A stretch of 41,010 bases of DNA from Allofournierella sp. (lineage in GTDB: Bacteria; Bacillota; Clostridia; Oscillospirales; Ruminococcaceae), in contig JAHHRU010000017.1 of assembly GCA_020025635.1 (NCBI GenBank), positions 1-41,010 on the forward strand, in the 5' to 3' direction. The first letter of the stretch is position 1. The number at the start of each line of letters is the position of its first letter. Under the pieces are notes generated by a model. The model did no database searches. It was not told the origin of the DNA and worked only from the letters and a program-made list of their open reading frames with translations. Below are positions 21,912-30,668 of the stretch, piece by piece. The translations under genes and the position numbers were made by a program.

Positions 21912-23228
21912 ATGAAACTCACAAAGAAGCAGATGGTACTGGTAAGCTTTATGCTTTTTTCCCTGTTCTTCGGCGCGGGAAACCTGATTTTTCCGCCGTT
22001 TCTGGGGCAGAACGCCGGGGCGCATACCCCCTTTGCCCTTTTGGGCTTTCTGGTAACGGCGGTGGTGCTGCCGGTGCTGGGGGTCGTGGTGGTGGCGGAG
22101 TTCAACGGCCTGGACCGCCTGGCCCGCCGGGTGGACCCCCGCTTTGCCATTGTGTTCACCATCATCATTTATCTGTCCATCGGCCCGGGGCTGGGCATCC
22201 CACGCGCAGCATCGGTGCCCTTTGAAATGGCCATTGCCCCCTATATGCCGAAAGACGCTTCCTATGGGCTTTTCATGCTTTGCTATTCCTCGGCCTTTTT
22301 CCTTGTGGCCGGCTGGCTTGCCATGAGCCCCAAAAAGCTGGTGGAGCGTGTGGGCAAGGTGCTCACCCCCAGCCTGCTCACCCTGCTGGGCATTTTGTTC
22401 GTGAGCTTCCTTTTCCGGGGCGAGACTGCTGTGGCCCAGCCCCAGCCCGCCTATCAGCAGGCGGCCCTGGTGACCGGCTTTTTGGAAGGCTACAATACCA
22501 TGGACACCATTGCGGCCCTCAATTTCGGCCTGGTGATCGCAACCACCCTGCGCGGCTTCCAGGTCACCGAGAAAAAATCCATGATGCGCTACACGGTAAA
22601 GGCCGGCATCATTGCCGGCGGCATCCTGGCGCTCATCTATGCGGAGCTTTCCTATATGGGCATGCAGACCTCCGGCGTGTATGAATTGCAGGAGAACGGT
22701 GCCTGGACCCTGCGCTGCATCGTGAAGCAGGTGTTCGGCGCGCCCGGCGCGGTGCTGCTGGCCGCCACCTTCACCCTGGCATGCCTGACCACCTGTGTGG
22801 GGCTGATCACCTCCATCTCCCAGTATTTTGAGACCCTCACCAAACGGGTGAGCTACCGCCAGTGGGTGCTGCTCATTGCAGGCTTTTCCTTCCTTGTGTG
22901 CAACCAGGGGCTCAACACCATTTTGAGCATCTCGGTGCCGGTGCTGAACATCGTGTACCCAGTTGCCATCGTGCTGATCGTTTTGGGCCTGTGCGACAAA
23001 TGGATCGCCGGCAACCGCTGGATCTACCCCTGCACCGTGGGGGCCGCAGGCCTTGTGAGCGTATTGTATGCACTGGATAAAATGGAGCTGCCCCTGGGCT
23101 TTGTGAGCAAGCTGTGCGCAAAGCTGCCCTTCTACAACCAGGGCATGGGCTGGGTCGTGGCTGCCCTGCTCATGGTTCCGGTGAGCATGCTTGCCCACAA
23201 GTGCCGTGCCGGCCGACAGGCCGCCTGA
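21912..23228 (+). CDS. brnQ: Branched-chain amino acid:cation symporter
   Basis: 438 residues with about 12 membrane segments. KKQMVLVSFMLFSLFFGAGN and LIFPPFLGQNAG at the N-terminus are diagnostic of the BrnQ (LIVCS) family, which imports isoleucine, leucine and valine with Na+ or H+. The Ile-specific T-box upstream agrees and points to isoleucine as the sensed amino acid. The start at 21912 follows AAAGGAAG (21897-21904); earlier in-frame codons lie inside the T-box terminator and are not real. Single gene, with a GC-rich hairpin after the stop. Confidence 0.95.
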   Translation: MKLTKKQMVLVSFMLFSLFFGAGNLIFPPFLGQNAGAHTPFALLGFLVTAVVLPVLGVVVVAEFNGLDRLARRVDPRFAIVFTIIIYLSIGPGLGIPRAASVPFEMAIAPYMPKDASYGLFMLCYSSAFFLVAGWLAMSPKKLVERVGKVLTPSLLTLLGILFVSFLFRGETAVAQPQPAYQQAALVTGFLEGYNTMDTIAALNFGLVIATTLRGFQVTEKKSMMRYTVKAGIIAGGILALIYAELSYMGMQTSGVYELQENGAWTLRCIVKQVFGAPGAVLLAATFTLACLTTCVGLITSISQYFETLTKRVSYRQWVLLIAGFSFLVCNQGLNTILSISVPVLNIVYPVAIVLIVLGLCDKWIAGNRWIYPCTVGAAGLVSVLYALDKMELPLGFVSKLCAKLPFYNQGMGWVVAALLMVPVSMLAHKCRAGRQAA

Positions 23229-23245
23229 TTTTCAACAAAGAAGGG

Positions 23246-23282
23246 CCCCGGTTGTGGAAAACCGGGGCCCATTGCTTTTCTC
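23246..23282 (+). terminator. Hairpin after brnQ
   Basis: GGGCCCCGGTT pairs with AACCGGGGCCC; the T run behind it is broken (ATTGCTTTTC), and that T-rich part also serves as the next promoter's -35. Confidence 0.6.
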
Positions 23283-23299
23283 AAAACCGGGATTATAAT
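23272..23299 (+). promoter_or_regulatory. Promoter of the nitroreductase gene
   Basis: TTGCTT at 23272-23277, 16 bp, then perfect TATAAT at 23294-23299. Confidence 0.6.
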
Positions 23300-23350
23300 A
23301 AAGATAAAAAGCCCGAAACATCGGGCAAAACAGCACGGAGGAATGCGAAG

Positions 23351-23917
23351 ATGGATTTTTACGACATTTTGAAAAACCGCCGCACCGTTCGCAAATTCAG
23401 GCAGGAGCCCATCCCCCTGGAAACGCTGGAAAAGATCGTGGATACTGCCCGGTTCTGCCCCAGTGCGGCCAATCTGCAGCCCATGCGGTTTCGCATCGTG
23501 AACGACCCGAAAACAGTGGCCGAAATGCAGCCGCTGGTGAAATGGGCCGCCTACCTTGCCCCAAACGGGGACCCGGCTGAGGGCGAAAAGCCCACCGCCT
23601 TCATCCTGGTGTGCGTGGACAAGGAGATCCGTCCAAACGGCACCACCCCGGACGTGGGCGGTGCCGTGCAGAACATCCTGCTGGCCGGCGCCTATGAGGG
23701 CATCGGCACCTGCTGGATGGGCAGCATCGACCGAAAGGCCATCTGCAAGCTGAACGATCTGCCCGAGCGGTATCAGCTGGACACGGTGATCGCCCTGGGC
23801 TACAAGGGCGAAGAGCCCCGCACCGTGCCGGTGGAAAACGGCGATATCAAATATTATAAGGATGAAAACGGCGTTCTGAATGTGCCCAAGCGCAGTTTGA
23901 AAGACATTTTGATTTAA
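23351..23917 (+). CDS. Nitroreductase family flavoprotein
   Basis: 188 residues. MDFYDILKNRRTVRKF is the family N-terminus, with the Arg pair that binds the FMN phosphate. ARFCPSAANLQPMRF follows, then GGAVQNILLAGAYEGIGTCWMG in the middle, and VIALGYKGEEP near the end. Proteins of this type use NAD(P)H and FMN to reduce nitro groups, quinones or enones as homodimers; the natural substrate here is unknown. The real start is 23351, with GGAGG 9 bases upstream; the longer frame from 23114 is the brnQ gene read out of frame. Own promoter and terminator. Confidence 0.92.
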   Translation: MDFYDILKNRRTVRKFRQEPIPLETLEKIVDTARFCPSAANLQPMRFRIVNDPKTVAEMQPLVKWAAYLAPNGDPAEGEKPTAFILVCVDKEIRPNGTTPDVGGAVQNILLAGAYEGIGTCWMGSIDRKAICKLNDLPERYQLDTVIALGYKGEEPRTVPVENGDIKYYKDENGVLNVPKRSLKDILI

Positions 23918-23985
23918 AAAGAAAAGCAGAAAAAGCCTGCCCGCAAAGGGTGCGCCCCAAAAGGAAGTTTTCCTGAAATACCCAA

Positions 23986-24029
23986 AAGAAAAGCGGAGTG
24001 TGGCAGATCTGACACACTCCGCTTTTCTT
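23986..24029. terminator. Bidirectional terminator between nitroreductase and Nudix genes
   Basis: AGAAAAGCGGAGTGTG pairs with CACACTCCGCTTTTCT around a loop that holds AGATCT; A and T runs at both ends. Confidence 0.88.
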
Positions 24030-24053
24030 TATAATTGATTGGAAACATCCGAT

Positions 24054-24518
24054 TTATTTTAACTCGTAAGTCCACTCACCGTTTTTGAGATGATAATAAA
24101 ACTCACTCAGATCATCATCCAAAAACACTTTCAGCATAGCTCTCATATCATCTCGCATATCAAGAGAACGATCCGGAGCTAACAGTTTGTCCCATGAAAC
24201 CCAAAAAACCTCTCCCTCATCAGAAGATTTCAGTTCACCCTTGAATTTATCGGTTTTATAAAAGAAAACCATGTATCTGGAGCCGTCAGCTTTTGTCCAA
24301 TCCTTGATGCCGCACAGCTGCGGTGATTGGATGGTAAGTCCGGTTTCTTCATACACTTCACGAATGACAGCATCCGCAAAAGATTCATTCTTTTCCACAT
24401 GACCACCAGGAAATGTAATGCCGTTCCAGGCGTGATGGATCTTATTTTGTACCAAAACTTGGTTTTCCTGATAAACCATGCACATATTTGTGAGGGTTAC
24501 GATTTCTGTTCTGTCCAT
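24054..24518 (-). CDS. Nudix hydrolase, probable 8-oxo-dGTP diphosphatase type
   Basis: 154 residues. A complete Nudix box lies at 38-60: GGHVEKNESF then REVYEETG, fitting G-x5-E-x7-R-E-U-x-E-E-x-G. The C-terminal part (SSDEGEVFWVSWDKL) is like MutT/YtkD-type proteins that clean oxidised nucleotides, but the substrate cannot be fixed from sequence. The gene is plainly more AT-rich than its neighbours and uses different codons, so recent transfer is likely. AAAGGTG precedes the ATG on the minus strand at rather long spacing. Confidence 0.88.
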   Translation of the reverse strand: MDRTEIVTLTNMCMVYQENQVLVQNKIHHAWNGITFPGGHVEKNESFADAVIREVYEETGLTIQSPQLCGIKDWTKADGSRYMVFFYKTDKFKGELKSSDEGEVFWVSWDKLLAPDRSLDMRDDMRAMLKVFLDDDLSEFYYHLKNGEWTYELK

Positions 24519-24647
24519 TATTCAACACCTTTTAAAATTTAACCTATAACTGTTGGCTCAGCATATCTGCATGATCTGAACAAACCGATATTTTGCATCC
24601 GTATCTGGTGTATGCAAAAAGGCAGAGGGGCTTTGGATTGCAAAAAA

Positions 24648-25439
24648 TCAGGCCTTTTTTTCTTTTTTGGCGGCGATGCGGGCTTCCTCGGCGGCCTTGA
24701 TGGCGGCGCTTTCGGCCTTTTCGATGGCAGTGCGCTTTTCAATGGCGGCTTTGAGGAAGGCATCCTCATTGTCCAGGGTGATCCTGCGGGCGATCAGGGC
24801 CTTTGTTTTGATGCCCTGCTCGGTGAACATGGCCTCGTGCTCGGTGCGGATGTTCCACTCCGGCTCGTTCTGGTGCAGGTCCCGGGTGCTCCAGGTGATT
24901 TCAAAGCCCGCTTCGGGGAAATACTCAAGACTGTCGTTGAAAAGATCCTCGTCATCGGTCTTGAACCAGATCTCGCCGTCCTTTTCAAGGAAGGTGCGGT
25001 AAAGGGCCAGCTGACGGGTGTGGGTGAGCCGGTGCTTTTTGTGGGCATGCTTGCGGTTCCAGGGGTTGCAGAAGTTGATGTAGATGCGCTGCACGGTGTC
25101 CTCTTCGCTGAAAGCGTTCAGGATGCGCTCGATATCCAGGCTCATGATCTGCACATTGTCCACCGGCAGGCCCTTTTCGGCATAGATGCGCTCAATGTTG
25201 CGCTTGGCCAAAATCAGCACCTTGTCGGTGATGTCGATGCCCAGATAGTTGTTTTCCGGGTGGGAAGAAGCCAGCCGGGCCAGGAACCCGCCCTTGCCGC
25301 AGCCCAGCTCCAGGTGCAGGGGGGCATCCGGGCGCACGAACCGCTGGTGCCATCTGCCCCGGTTTTCGATGGGGGTGTGGGCGTGCCAGTCGGTGGCCAA
25401 AAGCTCGGGGCGGGCATAAGGCTTAAAACGCATTCTCAT
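24648..25439 (-). CDS. trmB: tRNA (guanine-46-N7-)-methyltransferase
   Basis: 263 residues. The S-adenosylmethionine site LELGCGKGGF (motif I) is followed by YLGIDITDKV, INFCNPWNRKHAHKKHRLTH (normally NFSDPWPKKRHHKRRL) and the FKTDDEDLF motif. It methylates G46 in the variable loop of tRNAs. Compared with usual TrmB (about 215 residues) it carries a C-terminal Ala/Lys/Glu helix of about 40 residues (228-263) of unknown use. The Asp of the DPWPK motif is replaced by Asn-Pro-Trp-Asn, a change worth noting. Its ATG overlaps the stop of the upstream alaX-like gene (ATGA), so the two are coupled. Confidence 0.9.
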   Translation of the reverse strand: MRMRFKPYARPELLATDWHAHTPIENRGRWHQRFVRPDAPLHLELGCGKGGFLARLASSHPENNYLGIDITDKVLILAKRNIERIYAEKGLPVDNVQIMSLDIERILNAFSEEDTVQRIYINFCNPWNRKHAHKKHRLTHTRQLALYRTFLEKDGEIWFKTDDEDLFNDSLEYFPEAGFEITWSTRDLHQNEPEWNIRTEHEAMFTEQGIKTKALIARRITLDNEDAFLKAAIEKRTAIEKAESAAIKAAEEARIAAKKEKKA

Positions 25440-26605
25440 TGTTTCAAAAACTCCCTTATCATGTTTTCAGCGGCGGTCAGATCGAACCGGGCAAGGCTGC
25501 CCTGTACAAAGCCGGGTTTTCCGCCGCCCCGGCCATCAAAGGTTTGGTTCAGCTGCCTGCACAGCGGCCGAAGATCGGTGCCGCCAAAGGCGTCGGCCAG
25601 CACATAGGCGCAGCCGTTTTCGCCGGGGCTGAACAGAGCGCACAGGCCGGGGCGCACCTGGCCGAAGGCGGCTGCCAGCCGGCGCAGGCCGTCCGGCTCA
25701 AGGCCCTCTTCCTGCAAAATGACCGGCCCTTCTTTTGTGAAGGCGGCGGCTTTTTGGGAAAACAGCTCGTTTTCCAGCTGAACCACCCGGTAGCGGGCGG
25801 TTTCCAGCTCGGATTTCTGCCGGTCCACCGCCTGGGCAAGGGTCTCGAATTTGGCCGAAAGGCTGCTGCCGATGGCCGCGCACCGCTGGCGGCGTTCTTC
25901 AAAGGCCCGCAAAGCCCGCCCGCCGCATACCACAAAAAGGCGCACGCCCTGCTTGTAGTTGTGCCAGTCGATGATCTTCACCTGGCCCACCTGGCCGGTG
26001 CGCTGCACATGGGTGCCGCAGCAGGCGCAGCAGTCCGCCCCGGGAACGGTCACGATGCGCACCGGGCCTTCCAGCTCCTTTTTACTGCGGTAGGTGAGCG
26101 CCGCCAGCTCCTCTTTGGTGTGCCACACGGCCTGGATGGGCACATCCTGCCAGATCACCTGGTTTGCCCGCTGTTCGGCGGCAAGAAGGCCCTCGTCCGA
26201 AATGGGGCAGCTGGTGTCCATGGTGAGGTAGTCGGCGCCGATGTGAAAGCCCACGTTTTCGGCCCCGAACATCTCATGCAGGGTGCCGGAAAGGATGTGC
26301 TCGCCGGAATGCTGCTGGGTGGCATCCCACCGGAAGGCCATGTCCAGGCAGCCCTTTACCGTGCTGCCCACAGGGAGCGGGCCGTCCAGCCGGTGCAGGA
26401 TGCACCCGCCGGTTTCCTGCACGTCCAGCACCTGCCGGCCGCCCAGGGTGCCCCGGTCGGCGGGCTGGCCGCCCCCTTCCGGGAAAAACGCGGTGGCCGA
26501 AAGCTCGGCCAAAAAGCTTTCCCCCTCCTGCCGGCAGGAAAGCACCTGTGCCGAAAACTGCTGCACAGGGGGCTGCTGATAAAATAATTTTTCGGTTTGC
26601 GGCAT
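25436..26605 (-). CDS. alaX: AlaX-L type alanyl-tRNA editing protein with DHHA1 domain
   Basis: 389 residues. FFPEGGGQPADRG is the glycine-rich editing motif; HSGEH (H99, H103) and the later CCGTHVQRTG supply the zinc-binding His, His, Cys and His set. The C-terminal half ends in a DHHA1 domain with DGRGGGKPGFVQGS, as in AlaRS. Such stand-alone proteins hydrolyse Ser- or Gly-tRNA-Ala made by mistake. The start at 26605 has GGAG 8 bases upstream. It forms an operon with trmB, so both act on tRNA quality. Confidence 0.92.
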   Translation of the reverse strand: MPQTEKLFYQQPPVQQFSAQVLSCRQEGESFLAELSATAFFPEGGGQPADRGTLGGRQVLDVQETGGCILHRLDGPLPVGSTVKGCLDMAFRWDATQQHSGEHILSGTLHEMFGAENVGFHIGADYLTMDTSCPISDEGLLAAEQRANQVIWQDVPIQAVWHTKEELAALTYRSKKELEGPVRIVTVPGADCCACCGTHVQRTGQVGQVKIIDWHNYKQGVRLFVVCGGRALRAFEERRQRCAAIGSSLSAKFETLAQAVDRQKSELETARYRVVQLENELFSQKAAAFTKEGPVILQEEGLEPDGLRRLAAAFGQVRPGLCALFSPGENGCAYVLADAFGGTDLRPLCRQLNQTFDGRGGGKPGFVQGSLARFDLTAAENMIREFLKQ

Positions 26606-26673
26606 ATCGCATCTCCGTTCTGTTTGGTAAAAAAGGCCCGGCAAAAGGGCACAGGGTCTTGTGTGTTCTCTTT

Positions 26674-26682
26674 ATTGTATCA
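26674..26682 (-). promoter_or_regulatory. Extended -10 promoter of alaX-trmB
   Basis: The minus strand reads TGATACAAT about 70 bases before the alaX start, nearly the same element as before the flippase gene. Confidence 0.45.
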
Positions 26683-26690
26683 CAAAGTTG

Positions 26691-26723
26691 TTGGTAGAAA
26701 AAGAGCGTAAAATATAGTATAAT
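26691..26723 (+). promoter_or_regulatory. Promoter of the lipoprotein-malQ operon
   Basis: TTGGTA at 26691-26696, 16 bp, TATAGT at 26713-26718, overlapping a perfect TATAAT at 26718-26723. It is divergent from the alaX promoter. Confidence 0.5.
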
Positions 26724-26817
26724 TATGGATATAAAATTCTTGATCTGTCGATTTGCTGCAAAGGCGGCAAAAAACGGCTGGCTGCCCCCCAAAAGGCGGC
26801 CGGAACAGGAGGAACAA

Positions 26818-28032
26818 ATGGCAAAGCGACTGGCCGCGCTGATGCTTGCGGCCCTTATGCTGACGGGCTGCGCCGGGCTTTCGGTAAAGCCCCAGCGGCC
26901 CGAGGCCCCAAAGCTGCCCGCCCCCGAGCCGCCCCCGGCCCGGGAGCTGACGGTTTATGATCCCTTGGAAAGCCTTGCCCCGGTGCTGGAGCAGTATTCC
27001 CAAAGCCAGGGGGTAACGGTGACAAAGGCCGAAAGCCCCGACACGGCCCAGCTTGCTGTGTTCGGCCAGCAGCCCGGCCCGGCAGCCGCCCGGGACCTGA
27101 CCCAGTCGGAGGGGCTTGTGCGGGTGCTTGCGCCCGAAGGGCCCTGCTATGGGTTCTCGCTGGGCAGCGCAAGCTATGGATATGTGGCGGATGCGGACCT
27201 TTTGAAAGCCCTTTTGGAGGATGCGGGAGAAGCCGAAACGGTGCAGAAGATGTCCTCGCAGGAGTGGCAGAGCTTCACGCAGGCCCTTGCCGGCTGGCTG
27301 GAAAAAGGCCCTGCCCGGCAGTATTACAACCTGAAAGGCGTGACCTGGTATCTGCCGGCCAAAAAAGAAGGCGCGGCCGCCGGTTTGAAAGCGGTTTTTT
27401 CGGTGGAGGGCGAGCGCATCGGCACCCCGCTTTTGGCCCCGGTGCTGGGAACCTGCTATAAAACCGAAGAGGAGTTTTCGGCCGCCGGCCAGCGTTCGAA
27501 CCTTATGGGCGGGCTGAACAGCCTTTATACCCTGCTTGGGCAGGAGGCGGCCAGCTTTTCGGAGGGGGGCCTTGAGGCGTTTGCAAAGGGCGAAACGGTG
27601 TTCTGCCGCACAACGCTGGAAAGCGCACGGGCCGCCTGCGGAAAAGAGAAAAACCTTGTTCTGATCCCCATGAAATACAGCTTTGACAGCACCGACCTGC
27701 ACGGCGGGCTTTCGCTGGCAGAGCTTTTGAACCAGCCGGTGCAGGTGTCCGGCGGGTGGCTGGGCATTCCCGCAGGCACCCAGCAGCCCCAGGAGGCGGA
27801 AGCCTTCCTTTTGTGGGCGGTTGCCAGCGAGGAAGGCCGAAAGATCCCCCACGACCAGGGCCCGCAGGCACCGGGTATGCCGGATATTGCCCGGGCCATC
27901 AGCCCGGAAGGCATGGAAAAGCTTATAAAGCTGGGCCGGGAACAGCAGGACTGGTCCCGGGAGGGCCGCAGGGCCTTTACCACCGCCGCCATGGCGGTGC
28001 TGAATGAAGAAGGAGCAAAAGCAGATGCGTGA
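26818..28032 (+). CDS. Extracellular solute-binding-like lipoprotein
   Basis: 404 residues. Signal peptide MAKRLAALMLAALMLTGC with lipobox LTGC and lipidated C18, then a Pro-rich linker. The mature part resembles family 1 solute-binding proteins in overall design: an N-terminal lobe (TVYDPLESLAPVLEQYSQSQ), a substrate loop region, and a C-terminal helix set with LLWAVASEEGRK. Similarity is weak and no ABC permease or ATPase is beside it, so transport is only a guess. The overlap by 8 bases with malQ suggests a maltodextrin-related job. The ATG at 26818 has AGGAGG upstream; the longer frame from 26725 starts in the promoter. Confidence 0.75.
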   Translation: MAKRLAALMLAALMLTGCAGLSVKPQRPEAPKLPAPEPPPARELTVYDPLESLAPVLEQYSQSQGVTVTKAESPDTAQLAVFGQQPGPAAARDLTQSEGLVRVLAPEGPCYGFSLGSASYGYVADADLLKALLEDAGEAETVQKMSSQEWQSFTQALAGWLEKGPARQYYNLKGVTWYLPAKKEGAAAGLKAVFSVEGERIGTPLLAPVLGTCYKTEEEFSAAGQRSNLMGGLNSLYTLLGQEAASFSEGGLEAFAKGETVFCRTTLESARAACGKEKNLVLIPMKYSFDSTDLHGGLSLAELLNQPVQVSGGWLGIPAGTQQPQEAEAFLLWAVASEEGRKIPHDQGPQAPGMPDIARAISPEGMEKLIKLGREQQDWSREGRRAFTTAAMAVLNEEGAKADA

Positions 28033-29506
28033 AAGCGGTATTTTGATGCCCGTCTCCAGTCTGCCGGGGCCTTACGGCATCGGATGCTTTGGAGAAAAGG
28101 CTTATGAGTTCGTGGATTTTGCGGCCCGTGCCGGGCAGAAGGTGTGGCAGATCCTGCCCCTTTCCCCCACCGGCTTCGGCGACAGCCCCTATCAGAGCTG
28201 TTCGGCCTTTGCGGGCAACCCCTATTTCATCGATCTGGACACATTGGAAAAAGACGGCCTTTTGAAAAAGGCCGAATATGCCCGCCTGGGCTGGGGCCGC
28301 ACGGGGACAAAGGTGGATTATGCCGCCCAGTATGAAAACCGATATCAGGTGCTCCGGCTGGCTTACGGCCGGTTTGCCCCCTTCCCGCCGGATGACTATT
28401 ACACCTTCTGCTTTCTGAATGAAGAGTGGCTGGAAGACTATGCCCTTTATATGACCATCAAGGAGCGCATGGAGATGCGGTGCTGGCTGGAATGGCCGGC
28501 ATCCCTCTCCCGCCGGGACCCCGAGACCCTGAAAGAGGTCCGGCGGGAAAACCGGGCGGAAATCGGCTTCTGGAAATTTCTGCAATACGAATTTGACCGC
28601 CAGTGGAAGGCCCTGAAAACCTATGCGAACAGCAAGGGCCTTGAGATCCTGGGGGATCTTCCCATCTATGTTTCGGCGGATTCGGCGGATGCCTGGGCCG
28701 GCACCGGGCTGTTTGAAACCGATGAGAGCGGTGCGCCCCGCCGGGTGGCCGGCTGCCCGCCGGACTATTTCAGCGCCGACGGCCAGCTTTGGGGCAACCC
28801 CCTTTATAACTGGGACTATCACGAAAAAACCGGCTACGCCTGGTGGATCAGCCGGGTGCGCCATTCGCTGGAGCTGTATGACCGCATCCGCATCGACCAT
28901 TTCCGTGCCTTCGACACCTATTATGCCATCCCGGCAGGCGCCGCCACCGCCCGGGTGGGCAGCTGGGAAAACGGCCCCGGAATGAAGCTGTTCCGGGCCC
29001 TGACCCAGGAGCTGGGGCCGCTGCCCATCGTGGCCGAGGATCTGGGCCTTTTGTTCGACAGTGTGCGACAGCTTTTGAAGGAGAGCGGCTACCCGGGCAT
29101 GAAGGTGCTCCAGTTCGCCTTCGACCCGGAGTCGGACAGTGAGTATCTGCCCCACAACCACCCGGAAAACTGTGTGGTCTACCCCGGCACCCATGACAAC
29201 GCCACAGCGGTGGAGTGGGTGAAAACAGCTGGGGCCCAGGAGCTGGAAAAGGCAAAGCGCTATCTGGGCCTTTCCCGGGAAGAAGGCTATGCCATGGGCC
29301 TTGTGCGGGGCGCTTTGCAAAGCCCCGGCCGCCTTGCGGTGATCCCCGCGGCAGACTGGCTGGGCCTTGGGGCCGAGGCCCGCATGAACACCCCGGGCTC
29401 GGGCAGCGGCAACTGGCAGTGGCGGGCCAAAAACGGGGCCTTTACAGATGCCCTGGCCGACCGCATCCGCAAGACCTGCGCCGTGTTTGGCCGGGTGCAG
29501 CGCTGA
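28025..29506 (+). CDS. malQ: 4-alpha-glucanotransferase (GH77)
   Basis: 493 residues, the length of bacterial amylomaltase. It moves alpha-1,4-glucan segments between maltodextrins, releasing glucose, in the cytoplasm. SSLPGPYGIGCFGEKAYEF opens the barrel. Catalytic residues can be placed: nucleophile D291 in RIRIDHFRAFD, acid/base E338 in IVAEDLG, and D391 in GTHDNAT. NTPGSGSGNWQWR is a conserved C-terminal motif. The ATG at 28025 has AAGGAG 9 bases upstream, inside the end of the lipoprotein gene; an ATG at 28004 lacks such a site. Confidence 0.95.
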   Translation: MRESGILMPVSSLPGPYGIGCFGEKAYEFVDFAARAGQKVWQILPLSPTGFGDSPYQSCSAFAGNPYFIDLDTLEKDGLLKKAEYARLGWGRTGTKVDYAAQYENRYQVLRLAYGRFAPFPPDDYYTFCFLNEEWLEDYALYMTIKERMEMRCWLEWPASLSRRDPETLKEVRRENRAEIGFWKFLQYEFDRQWKALKTYANSKGLEILGDLPIYVSADSADAWAGTGLFETDESGAPRRVAGCPPDYFSADGQLWGNPLYNWDYHEKTGYAWWISRVRHSLELYDRIRIDHFRAFDTYYAIPAGAATARVGSWENGPGMKLFRALTQELGPLPIVAEDLGLLFDSVRQLLKESGYPGMKVLQFAFDPESDSEYLPHNHPENCVVYPGTHDNATAVEWVKTAGAQELEKAKRYLGLSREEGYAMGLVRGALQSPGRLAVIPAADWLGLGAEARMNTPGSGSGNWQWRAKNGAFTDALADRIRKTCAVFGRVQR

Positions 29507-29594
29507 GCGTTTGGGATGGTGAATAAAACGGCCGCCGAAAGCCACAATCTTTTGGATGGCTTTGGCACGGGCCTTTCAATCAGGAGGTGTGATT

Positions 29595-30668
29595 TTGCAA
29601 ATCGAAAAGATGCGGGCGTTTATCATCCGCTTTGTGTTTTACTGTCTTGTTTTTGGGCTGGGGTTTGTGCTGCTGAAATACGCACTGCCCTTTCTGATGC
29701 CCTTCATGGCGGCCTTTTTCATTGCGTTTCTGCTTCAGCCCATCATCCGGCGGGTCACCCGGTCCGGCCGGGTGAAGCGAAAACCGGCAGCGGTGCTCAT
29801 CCTCATCACCTTCTACATCCTGCTGGGGGCCCTGATGACAGTGGTGGGCTCCCGGGTGGTGGTGTTTGTAAGGGATTCCTTTTCCGCCCTGCCCCATGCC
29901 TATGAAACGGTGCTGGCCCCGGCGCTGGATGCCATGCAGAACCAGCTGGAAAGCTGGATGACCGGCATCAACCCCGCCCTTGCCCCCGCGCTGGACACCA
30001 TGGGCGAGAATGTTTCCAGCGCCCTGTCGGCCCTGGTGGGGGCCATTTCCTCGGGTGCCATCAGCGTTGCCACCAATGCGGCAAGCTCGGTGCCTTCCTT
30101 CATTGTGAAGCTGTTCATCACATTGATCTCGTCCTTCTATTTTGTGGCGGATTATCCGGTCATCACCGGCTTTTTTGTGCGCCAGCTTTCGCCCGAGCGG
30201 CAGGAGCTGCTGTTCAAGATCAAAAACAAAACGGCGCATATCCTGCTCCAGTTCGTGCGGGCCTATGCCATCCTGCTTTCCATCACCTTTGTGGAAATGA
30301 TGATCGGCCTTTCCATTTTGCGGGTGGAGTATGCGTTCCTCATTGCCTTGATCACGGCGCTGGTGGACATCTTCCCCGTTCTGGGCACCGGCACCATCCT
30401 GATTCCCTGGGCGGTGGGCGCGTTTGTGCTGCACCGGTACCCCTTGGGCGTGGGTCTGCTGGTGATGTATGGCTGCATCACGGTGGTGCGCCAGACTTTG
30501 GAGCCCCGCATCGTGGGCCGGCAGATCGGCCTTTACCCCCTGCTCACCCTGGTGTGCATGTTTGTGGGCACCTACCTTTTCGGTGCGCTGGGCCTGTTCG
30601 GCCTTCCCATCATCGTTACGGTGCTGGTGGAGCTGAACAAAAGCGGCGATATCCATCTGTTCAAATAA
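29595..30668 (+). CDS. ytvI: Sporulation integral membrane protein YtvI / AI-2E transporter family
   Basis: 357 residues with about seven to eight membrane segments. The family signatures are SSFYFVADYPVITGFF, the DIFPVLGTGTILIPW stretch, and RQTLEPRIVGRQIGLYPLLTL. The length and the N-terminal pattern fit the YtvI branch that is part of the sporulation regulon in Bacillus rather than AI-2 exporters; the molecular role is unknown. I place the start at TTG 29595 because AGGAGG ends 7 bases before it; a GTG at 29589 is too close and the first ATG (29610) too far. Confidence 0.85.
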   Translation: MQIEKMRAFIIRFVFYCLVFGLGFVLLKYALPFLMPFMAAFFIAFLLQPIIRRVTRSGRVKRKPAAVLILITFYILLGALMTVVGSRVVVFVRDSFSALPHAYETVLAPALDAMQNQLESWMTGINPALAPALDTMGENVSSALSALVGAISSGAISVATNAASSVPSFIVKLFITLISSFYFVADYPVITGFFVRQLSPERQELLFKIKNKTAHILLQFVRAYAILLSITFVEMMIGLSILRVEYAFLIALITALVDIFPVLGTGTILIPWAVGAFVLHRYPLGVGLLVMYGCITVVRQTLEPRIVGRQIGLYPLLTLVCMFVGTYLFGALGLFGLPIIVTVLVELNKSGDIHLFK

